Shown: positions 24,775 to 34,222 of the stretch, piece after piece | Position numbering within the stretch: position 1 is the stretch's first letter | Layout of the letters: the number at the start of each line of letters is the position of its first letter | IMG/VR virus record: IMGVR_UViG_3300046466_000125 | Location: 1 to 49,958 of that record | From: a virus | Reading direction: 5' to 3' (one strand) | Length of the DNA stretch: 49,958 nt | Notes under the pieces: model-generated | What the model was told of the DNA's origin: nothing | Database searches by the model: none | What the model saw: the letters and a program-made list of their open reading frames with translations, nothing else | Position numbers and translations under genes: made by a program

Positions 24775-27700
24775 ATGGCAACATTTGTTATAGATCCAAA
24801 GACAGGCAGTCTAGTACCTGAGAAATCTTTAGGTAAAAATCAAAAAAAAGAAGATAACGAAAAAGATATAAATAAAAATTTGTACACAGGTACAGATGAA
24901 ACAGATATTGAATTACCGGAAGCAGAGTTAAATAACGAAGTATCAGGTGCAACAGCATTTGTAGCTGGAATTGGTTCTGGTGCTATAAAAACTGTTGAAG
25001 GTGTAGTGTCTCTTGGTGCAGAGCTCTTGGACCTTGGAGCAACAGAAAATTCTGCAGCGCAGGTAGAAGCATTCTTTGATAAACTTAATCCATTAGAAGA
25101 AATAGCAGAGGAAAGAGCAATTGGTAGACTTACAGAAGCATTAGTACAAATAGGTTCTGTAGGAACTGCAGGTGCAAAACTTGCAACAATACTAGCTACA
25201 AAAGCATTAAAAGCAAAACGAGCTGGTAAACTTATAAGTTTTAAAAATCCTAATATAGCAAAAGGTAAAAAGAAAGCTGAAGAATTAAATAAATTATCCG
25301 GTAAACAAAGATTTAGTGCAGTTGTATTAGGTGGTGCAGCTGGAGAAACGCTTGTAGCTGATGTTGAAAAGATAGGAAACATAAGTGATTTGTTTGGACC
25401 GGATGCATATCTTGCTTTAGATAGAGAAGAAGAAATAGACCCGTCTGAAGACGCAGCTAGAAAATTAATGAATAGAGCAAAGTTTGGTGCAGAATCTATT
25501 TTTCTCACACCATTTGTTTATGGTGTTGGAGTTGCAGGAAAAGCATTAGCAAAACGTGGTAAAGAACTTGCATACAGTAGTGGTGTATTTGATCAAGCAT
25601 TAGATAAATTTGCTGGTGCATTTAGATTTAGAGGAACAAAACCAATAGAAGTTGCTGAAGCAAAAAAAACACAGAAAGCAAGAGAGATGAGAGATACAAA
25701 CTTTGCTGAAGAAAAAGTAGCTAGAATAGATAAAGAAGTTGATAAAGCATTTCCAGAATTTAGAAAATTTTTTAATGCTTCATCTGTAGAAGAACGAAAA
25801 AAATTTTTAACATTATTAGATGACACTTTATTCAAAGGTGATTTAAACAAACCATTAGACACAGAACTTACACAAAAAGTTATGAAAACAATAACTAATA
25901 GAATGGGTAAGAAAGAAGGAACTGTTGTTGGTAATAATATTTTAAGATCTATAGCAAAAACAAGAGAAGAGTTTACAGATATATTAAACATAACAGCAGG
26001 TGGACCTGGAGCAAAAGTAGATTTACCGGCAGGTGTGGGTGTTGATCTACGTAAGATAATGGGTAACAGAGTTAAAAACTATATAGGTAATACTTTTGAA
26101 ATATTTGAAAATGCAGAAGCAGGATTTTTATCTAAATACAAACCAGCAAGACAAGACATAGATAGAGTTAAAAATATATTTATGCGTTATGCAGCTAAAA
26201 ATAAAAACCCTATTACAGAAATAGAAGCGGAAGGTATGGTTAATGATATTATTAAACAAGTTAGAAAGATGGATCCAAAAAGAGATAGACTACCTACATT
26301 TGCATATCAAAATTTATCTAGATCAGCTGACGATGCATTTGCATTAAAGACATTTGCACAGACTTTAGAAAAAAAATTACCTGGTGGTAAAAAAGAAATA
26401 CAAGTTATAGGTAAAGGATCAAAAGCATTTAGAGATTTATTTGGTGAAATCAATGATGTTAGACATTCTATTTTTGAAGGTATGAATAGATTATCTATTG
26501 TTGCTAGAAAAAATCAATTGTTTGATGAAATCTTAGATGCAGATGCTGTAGCAAAAGCAAATACAAAAGCTGAAACACCTTTTGGTCAGAGAGGATTTTT
26601 TCATTCTACACCACTCGCAGCCAAAAGAGCTTTTGGTAACGAACCTGAAATAGTTAAGATGGATGATTATGTAAAAGAATATTTTAAAGATGGTGTATTG
26701 GTAAACAGATTATCTAATACATATACAACAAGAGAGATAGCTGAAAGTTTTACAAACGTATCTAAGATACAAGATTTTATGAGAGGTGAAACTGGTGGAC
26801 CAATAGGTAAAACATTTTCATGGGCATGGCGTAATTTATTATTAACACCTAAAGCTGGTGCACAATATGCAAAAACAATTCTATCTGTACCTACACACAT
26901 AAGAAACTTTTTAAGTTCTAGTGCATTTTCATTTGCTAACGGAACAATGTTCACGGACCCAAGAATATTTAAACAAGCAATGAACAATGCTTTTGGAACA
27001 GTGCAAGTAGGTGGACCAAGAAAAGAATTATCACAAGAAAAATACAGAGAGTATCTAGAATTAGGTATTGTAAATACAAACGTAAGGCTTGGGGATCTAA
27101 GAAATCTAATGAAAGATGTAAGATTTGGTGAAGGTAATTTTGCAACTGATAGTATTTTATTTCCTATGATTAACTCATTAGGTAAAAAAGCTAGTAGAGG
27201 TGTTAAACAAGCTGGTAAATTTATGCAAGACTTATACGTTGCAGAAGATGATATTTGGAAGATTATAAATTATGAAGTGCAATTAGTACAAAGAGGTGAA
27301 AGATATGCAAAAGCAGGAATAAAAATATCACCACAAGCATTAAAACAAGAAGTAGCACAAATCGTGCAAGATACAGTGCCAAACTATGCAAAGGTTGGTG
27401 AATTTGTAAGAGCTGCAAGGGTATCACCTTTTGGTAACTTTATGTCATGGCCGTCAGAAGTATTTAGAACAGGTTATGGTATATTTGAACAGATAGCAAA
27501 AGATTTAAGAGATCCAGTAACAAGAAGTTTAAATCCAATTACAAGTACAAATCCTATGAAAGGTTTAGGTATGAAAAGACTTGTAGGTATGGTTAGTGCA
27601 ATGGGTATAATACCTTATGCATTAACAAAAGGATCACAAGCTATATTTGGTGTATCAAATGATGAAGCAGATGCAGCAAATAATTTTGTAGCGCCTTGGG

Positions 27701-28794
27701 CTAAAAGTTCACAAAAAATATATACAAGAGATCCAGAAACAAATGAATTGTATTACATTGATTGGTCAAAAAATAACGTTTACGATACATTAACAAGACC
27801 ATTTCAAACTGTATTACGTAATATTCAAGAAGGTATTGATAACGAAGAAATTTTATTAAAAGGTTTTATAGAAGGTATTGCAGAAGCTGCTGGTGAAACA
27901 GCATCACCGTTTATATCAGAATCAATTTATACAGAAGCGTTTATGGATATATGGGGTAGAAACGGAAGAACAAGAGAAGGTAAACAATTATATAATGATC
28001 AAACACCAGGATCAGAAAAAGTTTCACTTATAATGTCACATCTTGGTAAAACTTTATTACCTACAACACAACCATTTCAAAGAACTAAAAAAGCATTTAC
28101 AGGAGAACCAGGAAAAGGATCTGAGTTATATGAAATACCATATGAGCTTGCAGGTATATTTGGTTTTAGATTAATTAAAGTTGATCCAAAAAAATCTATG
28201 GCATTTAAACTATTTGAATATCAAAGAGCAATATCTGATTCTCGAAAATTATTTACAGGTGAGATTGATGTAACAGAAATGAAAACACCCGAAGATGTTA
28301 TAGAAAGATTTTTTGTAGCTAACCGATCTATATTTGAAACAAGAAAAGAAATGTTAAATTTAATTAATAGTGCTCAAGAACTTGGTTTATCACCAAGAGA
28401 ACTAAGAGAAATTTTTGATAAACGTGGTTTGAAATCTGATTATGAAGAACTTAAACGTGGAAAATTTGATCCATTCTTTCCATCTGAAAGATTACAAGAA
28501 GTATTTGAAGATAATGCTAGAAGAGGAAATGTAGCAAATGTATTTTTAGGTGCTAGACCAACTATACAAGCCATGTCTCAAATAATGAGAACGTTATCTT
28601 TATATGGTGATTTTAATTTAAGTCTAAAAGATTTTTTACCAGACACAGATCCAGAAGGTGAATCTGCATTACCGCCTACACCAATGCCAAATGCGCGTTT
28701 ATTATCGCAACAAAATAACCCAATTAACAACTTGACACGTACAGAGAGTGCATTACTATCTCCGGACGAAAAGGAAATAGCTAGACGAACATGA
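24775..28794 (+). CDS. Giant internal / ejection virion protein
   Basis: A 1339-aa protein, the longest in the window. An acidic N-terminus is followed by Ala/Gly-rich hydrophobic stretches that could enter membranes (residues about 58-90, GATAFVAGIGSGAIKTVEGV; and 140-170), long charged helical regions, and a central part with GKTFSWAWRNLLLTPKAGAQ near residue 680. I do not see a clear lysozyme or transglycosylase triad. Size, position after the other internal proteins and before lysis genes, and amphipathic content match the large ejected proteins of short-tailed phages. No frame interruptions. Confidence 0.6.
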   Translation: MATFVIDPKTGSLVPEKSLGKNQKKEDNEKDINKNLYTGTDETDIELPEAELNNEVSGATAFVAGIGSGAIKTVEGVVSLGAELLDLGATENSAAQVEAFFDKLNPLEEIAEERAIGRLTEALVQIGSVGTAGAKLATILATKALKAKRAGKLISFKNPNIAKGKKKAEELNKLSGKQRFSAVVLGGAAGETLVADVEKIGNISDLFGPDAYLALDREEEIDPSEDAARKLMNRAKFGAESIFLTPFVYGVGVAGKALAKRGKELAYSSGVFDQALDKFAGAFRFRGTKPIEVAEAKKTQKAREMRDTNFAEEKVARIDKEVDKAFPEFRKFFNASSVEERKKFLTLLDDTLFKGDLNKPLDTELTQKVMKTITNRMGKKEGTVVGNNILRSIAKTREEFTDILNITAGGPGAKVDLPAGVGVDLRKIMGNRVKNYIGNTFEIFENAEAGFLSKYKPARQDIDRVKNIFMRYAAKNKNPITEIEAEGMVNDIIKQVRKMDPKRDRLPTFAYQNLSRSADDAFALKTFAQTLEKKLPGGKKEIQVIGKGSKAFRDLFGEINDVRHSIFEGMNRLSIVARKNQLFDEILDADAVAKANTKAETPFGQRGFFHSTPLAAKRAFGNEPEIVKMDDYVKEYFKDGVLVNRLSNTYTTREIAESFTNVSKIQDFMRGETGGPIGKTFSWAWRNLLLTPKAGAQYAKTILSVPTHIRNFLSSSAFSFANGTMFTDPRIFKQAMNNAFGTVQVGGPRKELSQEKYREYLELGIVNTNVRLGDLRNLMKDVRFGEGNFATDSILFPMINSLGKKASRGVKQAGKFMQDLYVAEDDIWKIINYEVQLVQRGERYAKAGIKISPQALKQEVAQIVQDTVPNYAKVGEFVRAARVSPFGNFMSWPSEVFRTGYGIFEQIAKDLRDPVTRSLNPITSTNPMKGLGMKRLVGMVSAMGIIPYALTKGSQAIFGVSNDEADAANNFVAPWAKSSQKIYTRDPETNELYYIDWSKNNVYDTLTRPFQTVLRNIQEGIDNEEILLKGFIEGIAEAAGETASPFISESIYTEAFMDIWGRNGRTREGKQLYNDQTPGSEKVSLIMSHLGKTLLPTTQPFQRTKKAFTGEPGKGSELYEIPYELAGIFGFRLIKVDPKKSMAFKLFEYQRAISDSRKLFTGEIDVTEMKTPEDVIERFFVANRSIFETRKEMLNLINSAQELGLSPRELREIFDKRGLKSDYEELKRGKFDPFFPSERLQEVFEDNARRGNVANVFLGARPTIQAMSQIMRTLSLYGDFNLSLKDFLPDTDPEGESALPPTPMPNARLLSQQNNPINNLTRTESALLSPDEKEIARRT

Positions 28795-28874
28795 TAAAAA
28801 ACAAAATTAAAAGTTTGGGCGGTGTGATAGGCAAGTCCTATCGGGTTTTTATTGTAGCGGGGGTTACAATATAA
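28791..28874 (+). CDS. Microprotein before the holin-like gene
   Basis: A 27-aa frame (MIKNKIKSLGGVIGKSYRVF, then a short hydrophobic tail) beginning inside the end of the giant virion gene and ending with ATAATG overlapping the next start. A basic N-terminus and hydrophobic C-terminus resemble a small membrane peptide. A terminator-like hairpin lies inside it, so the stretch could instead be purely regulatory. Confidence 0.35.
   Translation: MIKNKIKSLGGVIGKSYRVFIVAGVTI
28826..28850 (+). terminator. Terminator-like hairpin at the end of the virion operon
   Basis: GATAGG (28826-28831) pairs with CCTATC (28837-28842) over a CAAGT loop, followed by GGG and a run of five T. This is the best intrinsic-terminator shape in the structural half. 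A short stem means it may only attenuate transcription into the lysis genes. Confidence 0.45.
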
Positions 28875-29053
28875 TGGCTAAAAGATCTGCATTACAGAAA
28901 ATAGACGACCATGAAAAATTGTGTCGGATTATGCAGAAACAAACTTTTGAACAAATAAAAGAAATTAAAGAACGTGTATCAAGAATGGAGAAGATGATCA
29001 TGGGTGGAGGCGGAGCTATAATACTTGCCTTACTTATGGACATGTCACAATAA
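28874..29053 (+). CDS. Holin-like small membrane protein
   Basis: A 59-aa protein overlapping the next start (TAATG). Residues 1-40 are charged and helical (QKIDDHEKLCRIM, QIKEIKERVSRMEKMI) and residues about 42-57 are a hydrophobic segment (GGGGAIILALLMDM). One coiled-coil arm plus one membrane segment directly upstream of an endolysin matches the layout of small holins or lysis regulators in related phages. Membrane pore function is inferred from that pairing. Confidence 0.55.
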   Translation: MAKRSALQKIDDHEKLCRIMQKQTFEQIKEIKERVSRMEKMIMGGGGAIILALLMDMSQ

Positions 29054-29538
29054 TGCAGCTATCAAAACATTTTAGTTTAAAAGAAATGACCAAGTCGATG
29101 ACAGCGACGCGGAAAAATATTGACAATACTCCAGGAGCTGGAGAGATTAAAAGTTTAGGAGACTTATGTTATGAGGTTCTTGAACCATTACGTGCACACT
29201 TTGACAAGCCAGTTACAATTACTTCGGGCTACAGGTCAGAAGCGTTATGTGAAGCAATCGGAAGCAAAAAGACTTCACAGCATGCAAAGGGCCAGGCTTG
29301 TGATCTAGAAATATTTGGAGTGCCTAATATAAAAGTAGCTTACTGGTTACAAAATAACGTAGACTTTGACCAATTAATTATGGAATTTTATGATCCAGAA
29401 GATCCTGCAGGTGGATGGATACACATTAGTTATCACGAATCAGATTCAAATAGAAAACAAGTTTTAACTTTTGATGGTAAAAGATACACTGAAGGACTTC
29501 CAGAAATGAAATGGTCTGGTGGCAAAGTAGTAGGTTAG
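29053..29538 (+). CDS. Peptidase M15-type endolysin
   Basis: A 161-aa enzyme of the D-Ala-D-Ala carboxypeptidase-like M15 family, expected to cut peptidoglycan cross-links at lysis. Zinc-site motifs are visible: SQHAKGQACD (His77, Asp84) and GWIHIS (His124), plus TITSGYRSEAL upstream, the usual SGYR element. There is no signal peptide, consistent with holin-dependent release. The start overlaps the holin-like stop. The 3' end overlaps the convergent SNF2 helicase gene by four bases. Length fits single-domain phage M15 lysins. Confidence 0.85.
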   Translation: MQLSKHFSLKEMTKSMTATRKNIDNTPGAGEIKSLGDLCYEVLEPLRAHFDKPVTITSGYRSEALCEAIGSKKTSQHAKGQACDLEIFGVPNIKVAYWLQNNVDFDQLIMEFYDPEDPAGGWIHISYHESDSNRKQVLTFDGKRYTEGLPEMKWSGGKVVG

Positions 29539-30965
29539 ATCCATTCTCTTAAATCTTCACCCATAACTTCAGAAGCTATATTTATTTTATCACGTAATGC
29601 TTTTACTATCTTTTCATCAACAGTATCTTCAGCTATAAGATCAACATATGTTACCGATTTTGTTTGTCCTATTCTGTGCGCTCGGTCTTCTGACTGTAAT
29701 CTTTTTTCTAAATCGTAACCATTAGAATAATATATAACAGTGTTAGCTTGTGTAAGTGTAATACCATAACCACCTGTCTGCGGTGTACCTATAATAAATC
29801 TACATTTAGGATCATTTTGAAACTTACGTATATTTTCTTGTCTTACTTCTTGTGGTGTTAGTCCATAGTAATGAACATAAGAATCTTCTCCATATACTTT
29901 AATTAATTTTTGTATAATCTCACCTACACTTAATTGATAGTTAGCCCATATAATAACTTTACCTTCTGTTTCTTCAAGAATAGACATTAGTTCATTTAGT
30001 CTATTACTTTCTACTTCTTGAATAGTGCCATCATCAGCAGTAAAATGACCACAAGTTATTTGATGTAGTCTCATAAGTTGAGTAAGAACAGTCATTGTGC
30101 TTGTTACTTTACCATTTAGAGTTGCAAGAGCTGTTTTTTTCATTTGTTCATAAATACGAGACTGATCTGGTGTGAGTTTAATATGTCGTTTCATATATAT
30201 TTTTTCTGGTAAATCTAAACAATCTTCTTTTAATACTCTGTATGAAAAATTTTTTAATTTATCAGATAGCTCTCCAAGATTAATAAATTTATTTACAACC
30301 TGGATTGATCTTCCTCTCACATTTAATGTTTTCATTTCTGCATATCTATTTCTAAATGCATAATAAGATTGAAAATCTAATAAGTATGGGTCCAAATATA
30401 GACATTGTGTATACAAATCTAGAGGGTTTTTAGTTACTGGAGAACCTGTTAATATTCTTCTATACTTTGCAAGTTGACCAAGTTTAATTATATTTTTTGT
30501 TCTCTGTGCTGAAGGTGTTTTAATAGTTGTTGATTCATCAACAGCCATTAAAGCATTGTGTGAATTTAAAAACTTTGACGCAAATTCGACACCTTTCTTA
30601 GTAGACAGAGCTTCAACATTCATTATAAAAATATGAAGCTCTGTTCCACACAACAACAAGGAGTTAAGTTGTTCGTTTTGTTTTTTTGTTATATTGGATT
30701 GCCACAATACAGACACATTTTCAATATGGTTTGGTAAATGTGTTGGTAGTTCTTGATCGTACCAAGTTTTAACAACACCTTTAGGTGCAATAATTAATGC
30801 ACCATCTATTTTACCGTTGTCGTATAACATAGACATGTTATCGATTAATACTTTTGTTTTACCTGTACCCATCTCCATGAAGTATGCGTACGTTTCTTTA
30901 TTCCATGACTTTTCTAAAGCAGTCAATTGATGCTTGTAAGGTTTCATTTTAAATTTGTAGTTCAT
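29535..30965 (-). CDS. SNF2-family DEAD/DEAH helicase
   Basis: A 476-aa ATPase on the minus strand. The Walker A is MGTGKT (residues 32-37), motif II is DEST (143-146), a TGSP element follows near 173, and motif VI is the SNF2 signature RAHRIGQ (428-434). The C-terminal domain includes GTPQTGGYGITLTQANTVIY. Phages use such helicases in replication, and I recall them beside family A polymerases in virioplankton. It converges on the endolysin and diverges from the replication operon at a palindromic promoter. The −35 predicted on the minus strand is TGTCAA at 31011-31016, with ATG at 30965. Confidence 0.88.
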   Translation of the reverse strand: MNYKFKMKPYKHQLTALEKSWNKETYAYFMEMGTGKTKVLIDNMSMLYDNGKIDGALIIAPKGVVKTWYDQELPTHLPNHIENVSVLWQSNITKKQNEQLNSLLLCGTELHIFIMNVEALSTKKGVEFASKFLNSHNALMAVDESTTIKTPSAQRTKNIIKLGQLAKYRRILTGSPVTKNPLDLYTQCLYLDPYLLDFQSYYAFRNRYAEMKTLNVRGRSIQVVNKFINLGELSDKLKNFSYRVLKEDCLDLPEKIYMKRHIKLTPDQSRIYEQMKKTALATLNGKVTSTMTVLTQLMRLHQITCGHFTADDGTIQEVESNRLNELMSILEETEGKVIIWANYQLSVGEIIQKLIKVYGEDSYVHYYGLTPQEVRQENIRKFQNDPKCRFIIGTPQTGGYGITLTQANTVIYYSNGYDLEKRLQSEDRAHRIGQTKSVTYVDLIAEDTVDEKIVKALRDKINIASEVMGEDLREWI

Positions 30966-30982
30966 AACTTTTTACTTTCTGA

Positions 30983-31017
30983 CTTGACATATAATATTAT
31001 TTAACTATATTGTCAAG
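30983..31017. promoter_or_regulatory. Palindromic divergent promoter (SNF2 / replication operon)
   Basis: CTTGACA (30983-30989) and TGTCAAG (31011-31017) form inverted ends of a 35-base element. On the plus strand, TTGACA (30984-30989) is 16 bases from TATATT (31006-31011). On the minus strand, TTGACA is the complement of 31011-31016, and a TTATAT box is about 16 bases away. The plus transcript is predicted to begin at or next to ATG 31019; the minus transcript has a leader of about 16 bases. Confidence 0.6.
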
Positions 31018-31018
31018 C

Positions 31019-31378
31019 ATGAAAGAAAATAAAGTATACGTAATCCAAGAAGTTGCAGGTAGCCAAGCAGGAAACCCTAAAATAAATATTGTAGGTGCTC
31101 TTGAATATGGTGACTTAAATTTTTTATTACCAGAGTTTTCTCAAATGATTTTTTCTCCAGGACCTCTTATAAGAAAATTGAGACATGGGTTAAAACATTT
31201 TAAAGAAAATGATTATTTGTTATTAACAGGTGATCCAGCATTAATAGGTGTAGCATGTTCTTTAGTTTCTGATATTACAAATGGAAAATACAAAATACTT
31301 AAATGGGATAAACAAGAAAGAAAGTATTATCCAATAGAAATAAACTTATATGAAAGAGGAGAAATAAATGACAATTAA
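31019..31378 (+). CDS. Hypothetical protein, first gene of replication operon
   Basis: A 119-aa protein, MKENKVYVIQEVAGSQAGNP, with a mixed alpha/beta pattern (INIVGALEYGDLNFLLPEF, LLLTGDPALIGVACSLVSDI). I chose ATG 31019, which lies 35 bases after the first base of the TTGACA box with no ribosome binding site, so it is probably translated from a leaderless transcript. An in-frame TTG nine bases upstream is unlikely. I recall similar proteins at the head of replication modules in marine phages. Function unknown. Confidence 0.6.
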   Translation: MKENKVYVIQEVAGSQAGNPKINIVGALEYGDLNFLLPEFSQMIFSPGPLIRKLRHGLKHFKENDYLLLTGDPALIGVACSLVSDITNGKYKILKWDKQERKYYPIEINLYERGEINDN

Positions 31379-31919
31379 TTTTGAAGCAGACAAACAAGAT
31401 GCAATGAAAAAGACTGATGGTATTCAGTCTCTTGCAGATCAAGTAGAAAAATTAGAAGATCTAAATAAAAGATTAGAACTTCAAGAAAATAATATTAAGA
31501 ATACTAAGAGAGATATAGAACGTATTTCTGGAGACGTCATACCAACTATGATGACAGAAATGGGTTTATCAGAATTAAAACTTTCAGATGGTTCTCATCT
31601 AAAAGTTTCTACGTCGTACAAGGCACATATAACAGAGGCCAACAAAGAGACGGCGTTTAACTGGCTTCGTAACAATGGACTAGGGGATATAATCAAAAAC
31701 GAGATATCCGTATCTTTTGGGTCTAACGAAGATAACAAGGCGGCTGATTATGCCGAACTTGCGAAGGGTCAAGGACTTGAACCGACACGTAAGATGAAGG
31801 TTGAGTCCATGACTCTGAAAGCGCTAGTCCGTGAGCGTATTGAGGCAGGTAAAGACATGCCAACGGAAATTTTTGGTGTTTATACTGAAAATAAAACTAC
31901 AATAAAAAGGAACAAATAA
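31368..31919 (+). CDS. Coiled-coil replication-module protein
   Basis: A 183-aa protein with AGAGGAG upstream. Residues 10-60 form a coiled coil (QVEKLEDLNKRLELQENNI). The rest holds a conserved-looking pattern: IPTMMTEMGLSELKLSDGSH, then AFNWLRNNGLGDIIKNEISV, SLKALVRERIEAGKDMP-type helix and EIFGVYTENKTTIKRNK at the end. Similar proteins accompany ssDNA-binding-like proteins in marine podovirus replication regions. A role in DNA replication or recombination is inferred only from position. Confidence 0.6.
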   Translation: MTINFEADKQDAMKKTDGIQSLADQVEKLEDLNKRLELQENNIKNTKRDIERISGDVIPTMMTEMGLSELKLSDGSHLKVSTSYKAHITEANKETAFNWLRNNGLGDIIKNEISVSFGSNEDNKAADYAELAKGQGLEPTRKMKVESMTLKALVRERIEAGKDMPTEIFGVYTENKTTIKRNK

Positions 31920-31921
31920 AC

Positions 31922-32671
31922 ATGAACCAAGTAGCAACAAAAACAGAAGGAGTATTGGCAACATTTGATATGGAAGCTGATGCTAACAAAGGTACTCAAA
32001 ACATTGCGCAGGAAGATCTTGCGTTACCCTTCTTGAAAGTTTTGGGACAGCTATCTCCAGAGGTAAACAAAAGAGATGGTAAATATGTCGAGGGCGCAGA
32101 ACCCGGCAAAATAATAAATACTGTTACCAATGAACTGTATGATATGTTGACTGTTGTCCCATGTCATTACAAAAGAAAGTACATTGAATGGCAAGATAGA
32201 GGTACCAGCACTGGTGCACCTGTTGCAATTCATGAGGCAGACAGTGATATAATTAGTCAAACGACTAGAGGTAAAGATTATAAAGATAGACTACCTAATG
32301 GTAACTATCTTGAAAATACTGCCGATCACTTTGTACTTGTAACTGGTAATAGTCCATCAACAGCTTTGATTTCTATGAAAGCTACTCAACTTAAAGTTAG
32401 TAGAAAATGGAACTCAATGATGATGGGTATCAAAATGCAGGGTAAAAATGGACTTTTTACTCCGCCAACATATAGTCACATTTATAATCTAAAGACCGTA
32501 CAGATGTCTAACGACAAAGGTACATGGTTTGGTTGGGATGTAGAAAAAGTTGGTCCTGTCGAAGATAAATCTATCTACGATATGGCTAAACGTTTTGCAG
32601 AACAAGTAGGTAAAGGTGAGATTGAGGCGAAGCATGGTAATAACGAGGCAGACTCGAAACAACCATACTAA
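31922..32671 (+). CDS. Possible ssDNA-binding replication protein
   Basis: A 249-aa protein. The segment EDLALPFLKVLGQLSPEVNK (residues 30-49) and the following beta-rich core (GKIINTVTNELYDMLTVVPC, YKRKYIEWQDRG, SHIYNLKTVQMSNDKGTWFG) match a family I recall in environmental phages next to primases and helicases. The C-terminal 30 residues are charged. An OB-like ssDNA-binding role is plausible from fold style and operon, but no diagnostic residue is visible. It is followed by a strong hairpin before the primase gene. Confidence 0.5.
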   Translation: MNQVATKTEGVLATFDMEADANKGTQNIAQEDLALPFLKVLGQLSPEVNKRDGKYVEGAEPGKIINTVTNELYDMLTVVPCHYKRKYIEWQDRGTSTGAPVAIHEADSDIISQTTRGKDYKDRLPNGNYLENTADHFVLVTGNSPSTALISMKATQLKVSRKWNSMMMGIKMQGKNGLFTPPTYSHIYNLKTVQMSNDKGTWFGWDVEKVGPVEDKSIYDMAKRFAEQVGKGEIEAKHGNNEADSKQPY

Positions 32672-32683
32672 CCGTATCCTAGG

Positions 32684-32711
32684 TAGTGGGCGTCTAAGCG
32701 AGAGTGGAAAC
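32684..32711 (+). promoter_or_regulatory. Hairpin upstream of the primase gene
   Basis: AGTGGGCGT (32685-32693) pairs with ACGCCCACT (32710-32718) around a 16-base loop; the stem ends eight bases before the primase ATG (32726), where no clear ribosome binding site is seen. It may block translation, stop transcription or mark an mRNA end. Confidence 0.45.
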
Positions 32712-32725
32712 GCCCACTTTGCATT

Positions 32726-34222
32726 ATGATTGAAAAATTTAAACATATATTCTCAGGATTAGAACGTGCTCATGGTGTCACTAAAGTTGGTGAATCAAAC
32801 GGTAATGGCACAAAAGTAAAAGGTAAATCTTTTGTTAAAAGAGAACCAGTCACTGATTTACTTTGGCAACAACATTTAGAAGGTATAGAAAGTTTAGGTG
32901 TAATACCTATTGATGATAACAATACTTGTAAATGGGGTTGTATAGATATTGATTCGTACGCAGGTTTTGATCACAAACAATTAATAGATAAAATAAATTT
33001 TTTAAAACTACCACTAATAGTATTCAGATCTAAATCAGGTGGTGCACATGTATTTTTATTTACAGAAGAACCTGTAAGTGCAAAATCAATGCAAGATAAA
33101 TTAACTCAAATAAAAGCTGTATTGGGTTATGGTGGATCAGAAGTTTTTCCGAAACAAACAGAATTAAAATCGCAAGATGATACAGGAAATTTTTTAAACT
33201 TACCATATTTTAATGGTAATAATTCTACAAGATATGCCTTTAATGATAAAGGTGATGCTGTTAATATAGATGCTTTTTATTTATTGTATGAAAATAAAAA
33301 ACAAAAAGATGTTGACACTATAAATGTAGAAAGACCTAAATCAGAATATAACGATGCACCGCCTTGTATAGAAACTCTTGCATTAAATAAAATAGGAGAA
33401 GGTGGTAGAAATAATGCTTTGTTTCATTATGGAACTTACGCAAAATCTAAATGGCCTAGTAATTGGAAATCAAAAATAATTATGTTTAATGCAACAGCAA
33501 TGGAACAACCATTGTCTGATTCAGAAGTACAGATCATAGTAAATCAACACGATAAAAAAGAATGGGGTTATAAATGTAAAGATGAACCTATGTGTAGTAT
33601 GTGTGATAAAACTTTATGTCGAACTAGGAAATATGGTATCGGCCAGGAGATTATGTTTCCTGGGCTAACCGACCTCCAGGTTATAGACTTGGAGGACCCT
33701 TACTACTACCTAAACGTAGATGGAGAAAGATTATACTTAGAGAATGTTAAATACTTACGACAACAAAGTTTATTTCAAGAAGCATGTATGAAACAATTAA
33801 GATTTAGACCACCAACATTAAAAGAAAAAGATTGGGTGGTTATTACAAATTTATTATTAAACAACGCAGAAGTAACAGAACCAGCACAAGGTATGCGTAC
33901 AGAAGATCAACTCCAAAATCATTTAGAAGAATTTTGTCTTAACAGACAAGTATCAACAGATAAGAACGATCTTAAAAAAGGTGGTGTATGGACAGCAGAA
34001 GGATCTCATCATTTTGTATTCGATAGATTCTATCATCAGTTTTTAATAAGACGTAGATGGGATGTAGGCTATCAAAGAACAGGTCAGATGTTGAAAGAAA
34101 AATGTGGTTGTGAAGATAAAAGATTAGGTAAAGAAAAAATATCTGTATTTACGGTAAAAGAATTTGACAAAAAGAAAGATTCTTACAACGAGAAAATATT
34201 AAAAGAGGAGGACCCATATTGA
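32726..34222 (+). CDS. Archaeo-eukaryotic-type primase (TOTE/AEP-like)
   Basis: A 498-aa protein. The N-terminus SGLERAHG and the pair CIDID (Asp74, Asp76) with SGGAHVFLF (His108) form the catalytic pattern of archaeo-eukaryotic primases: an acidic metal pair, then an sxH motif. A KQTELKSQDDTGNFLNLPYF segment follows. Around residues 215-300 is a PriCT-like region (GEGGRNNALFHYGTYAKSKW) ending in a cysteine cluster (CKDEPMCSMCDKTLC) that may bind zinc. No helicase domain is fused. It should make primers for the polymerase downstream. There is no clear ribosome binding site. Confidence 0.72.
   Translation: MIEKFKHIFSGLERAHGVTKVGESNGNGTKVKGKSFVKREPVTDLLWQQHLEGIESLGVIPIDDNNTCKWGCIDIDSYAGFDHKQLIDKINFLKLPLIVFRSKSGGAHVFLFTEEPVSAKSMQDKLTQIKAVLGYGGSEVFPKQTELKSQDDTGNFLNLPYFNGNNSTRYAFNDKGDAVNIDAFYLLYENKKQKDVDTINVERPKSEYNDAPPCIETLALNKIGEGGRNNALFHYGTYAKSKWPSNWKSKIIMFNATAMEQPLSDSEVQIIVNQHDKKEWGYKCKDEPMCSMCDKTLCRTRKYGIGQEIMFPGLTDLQVIDLEDPYYYLNVDGERLYLENVKYLRQQSLFQEACMKQLRFRPPTLKEKDWVVITNLLLNNAEVTEPAQGMRTEDQLQNHLEEFCLNRQVSTDKNDLKKGGVWTAEGSHHFVFDRFYHQFLIRRRWDVGYQRTGQMLKEKCGCEDKRLGKEKISVFTVKEFDKKKDSYNEKILKEEDPY

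Noticed and set aside
24840-25508. Minus-strand frame of 222 codons opposite the giant virion gene
   Set aside because: Ser/Ala/Pro-rich shadow of the Ala/Lys-rich coding strand with no start signal.
29100-29130. TTGACA box inside the endolysin gene
   Set aside because: It lies within coding sequence with no matching TATA-like box or downstream gene start.
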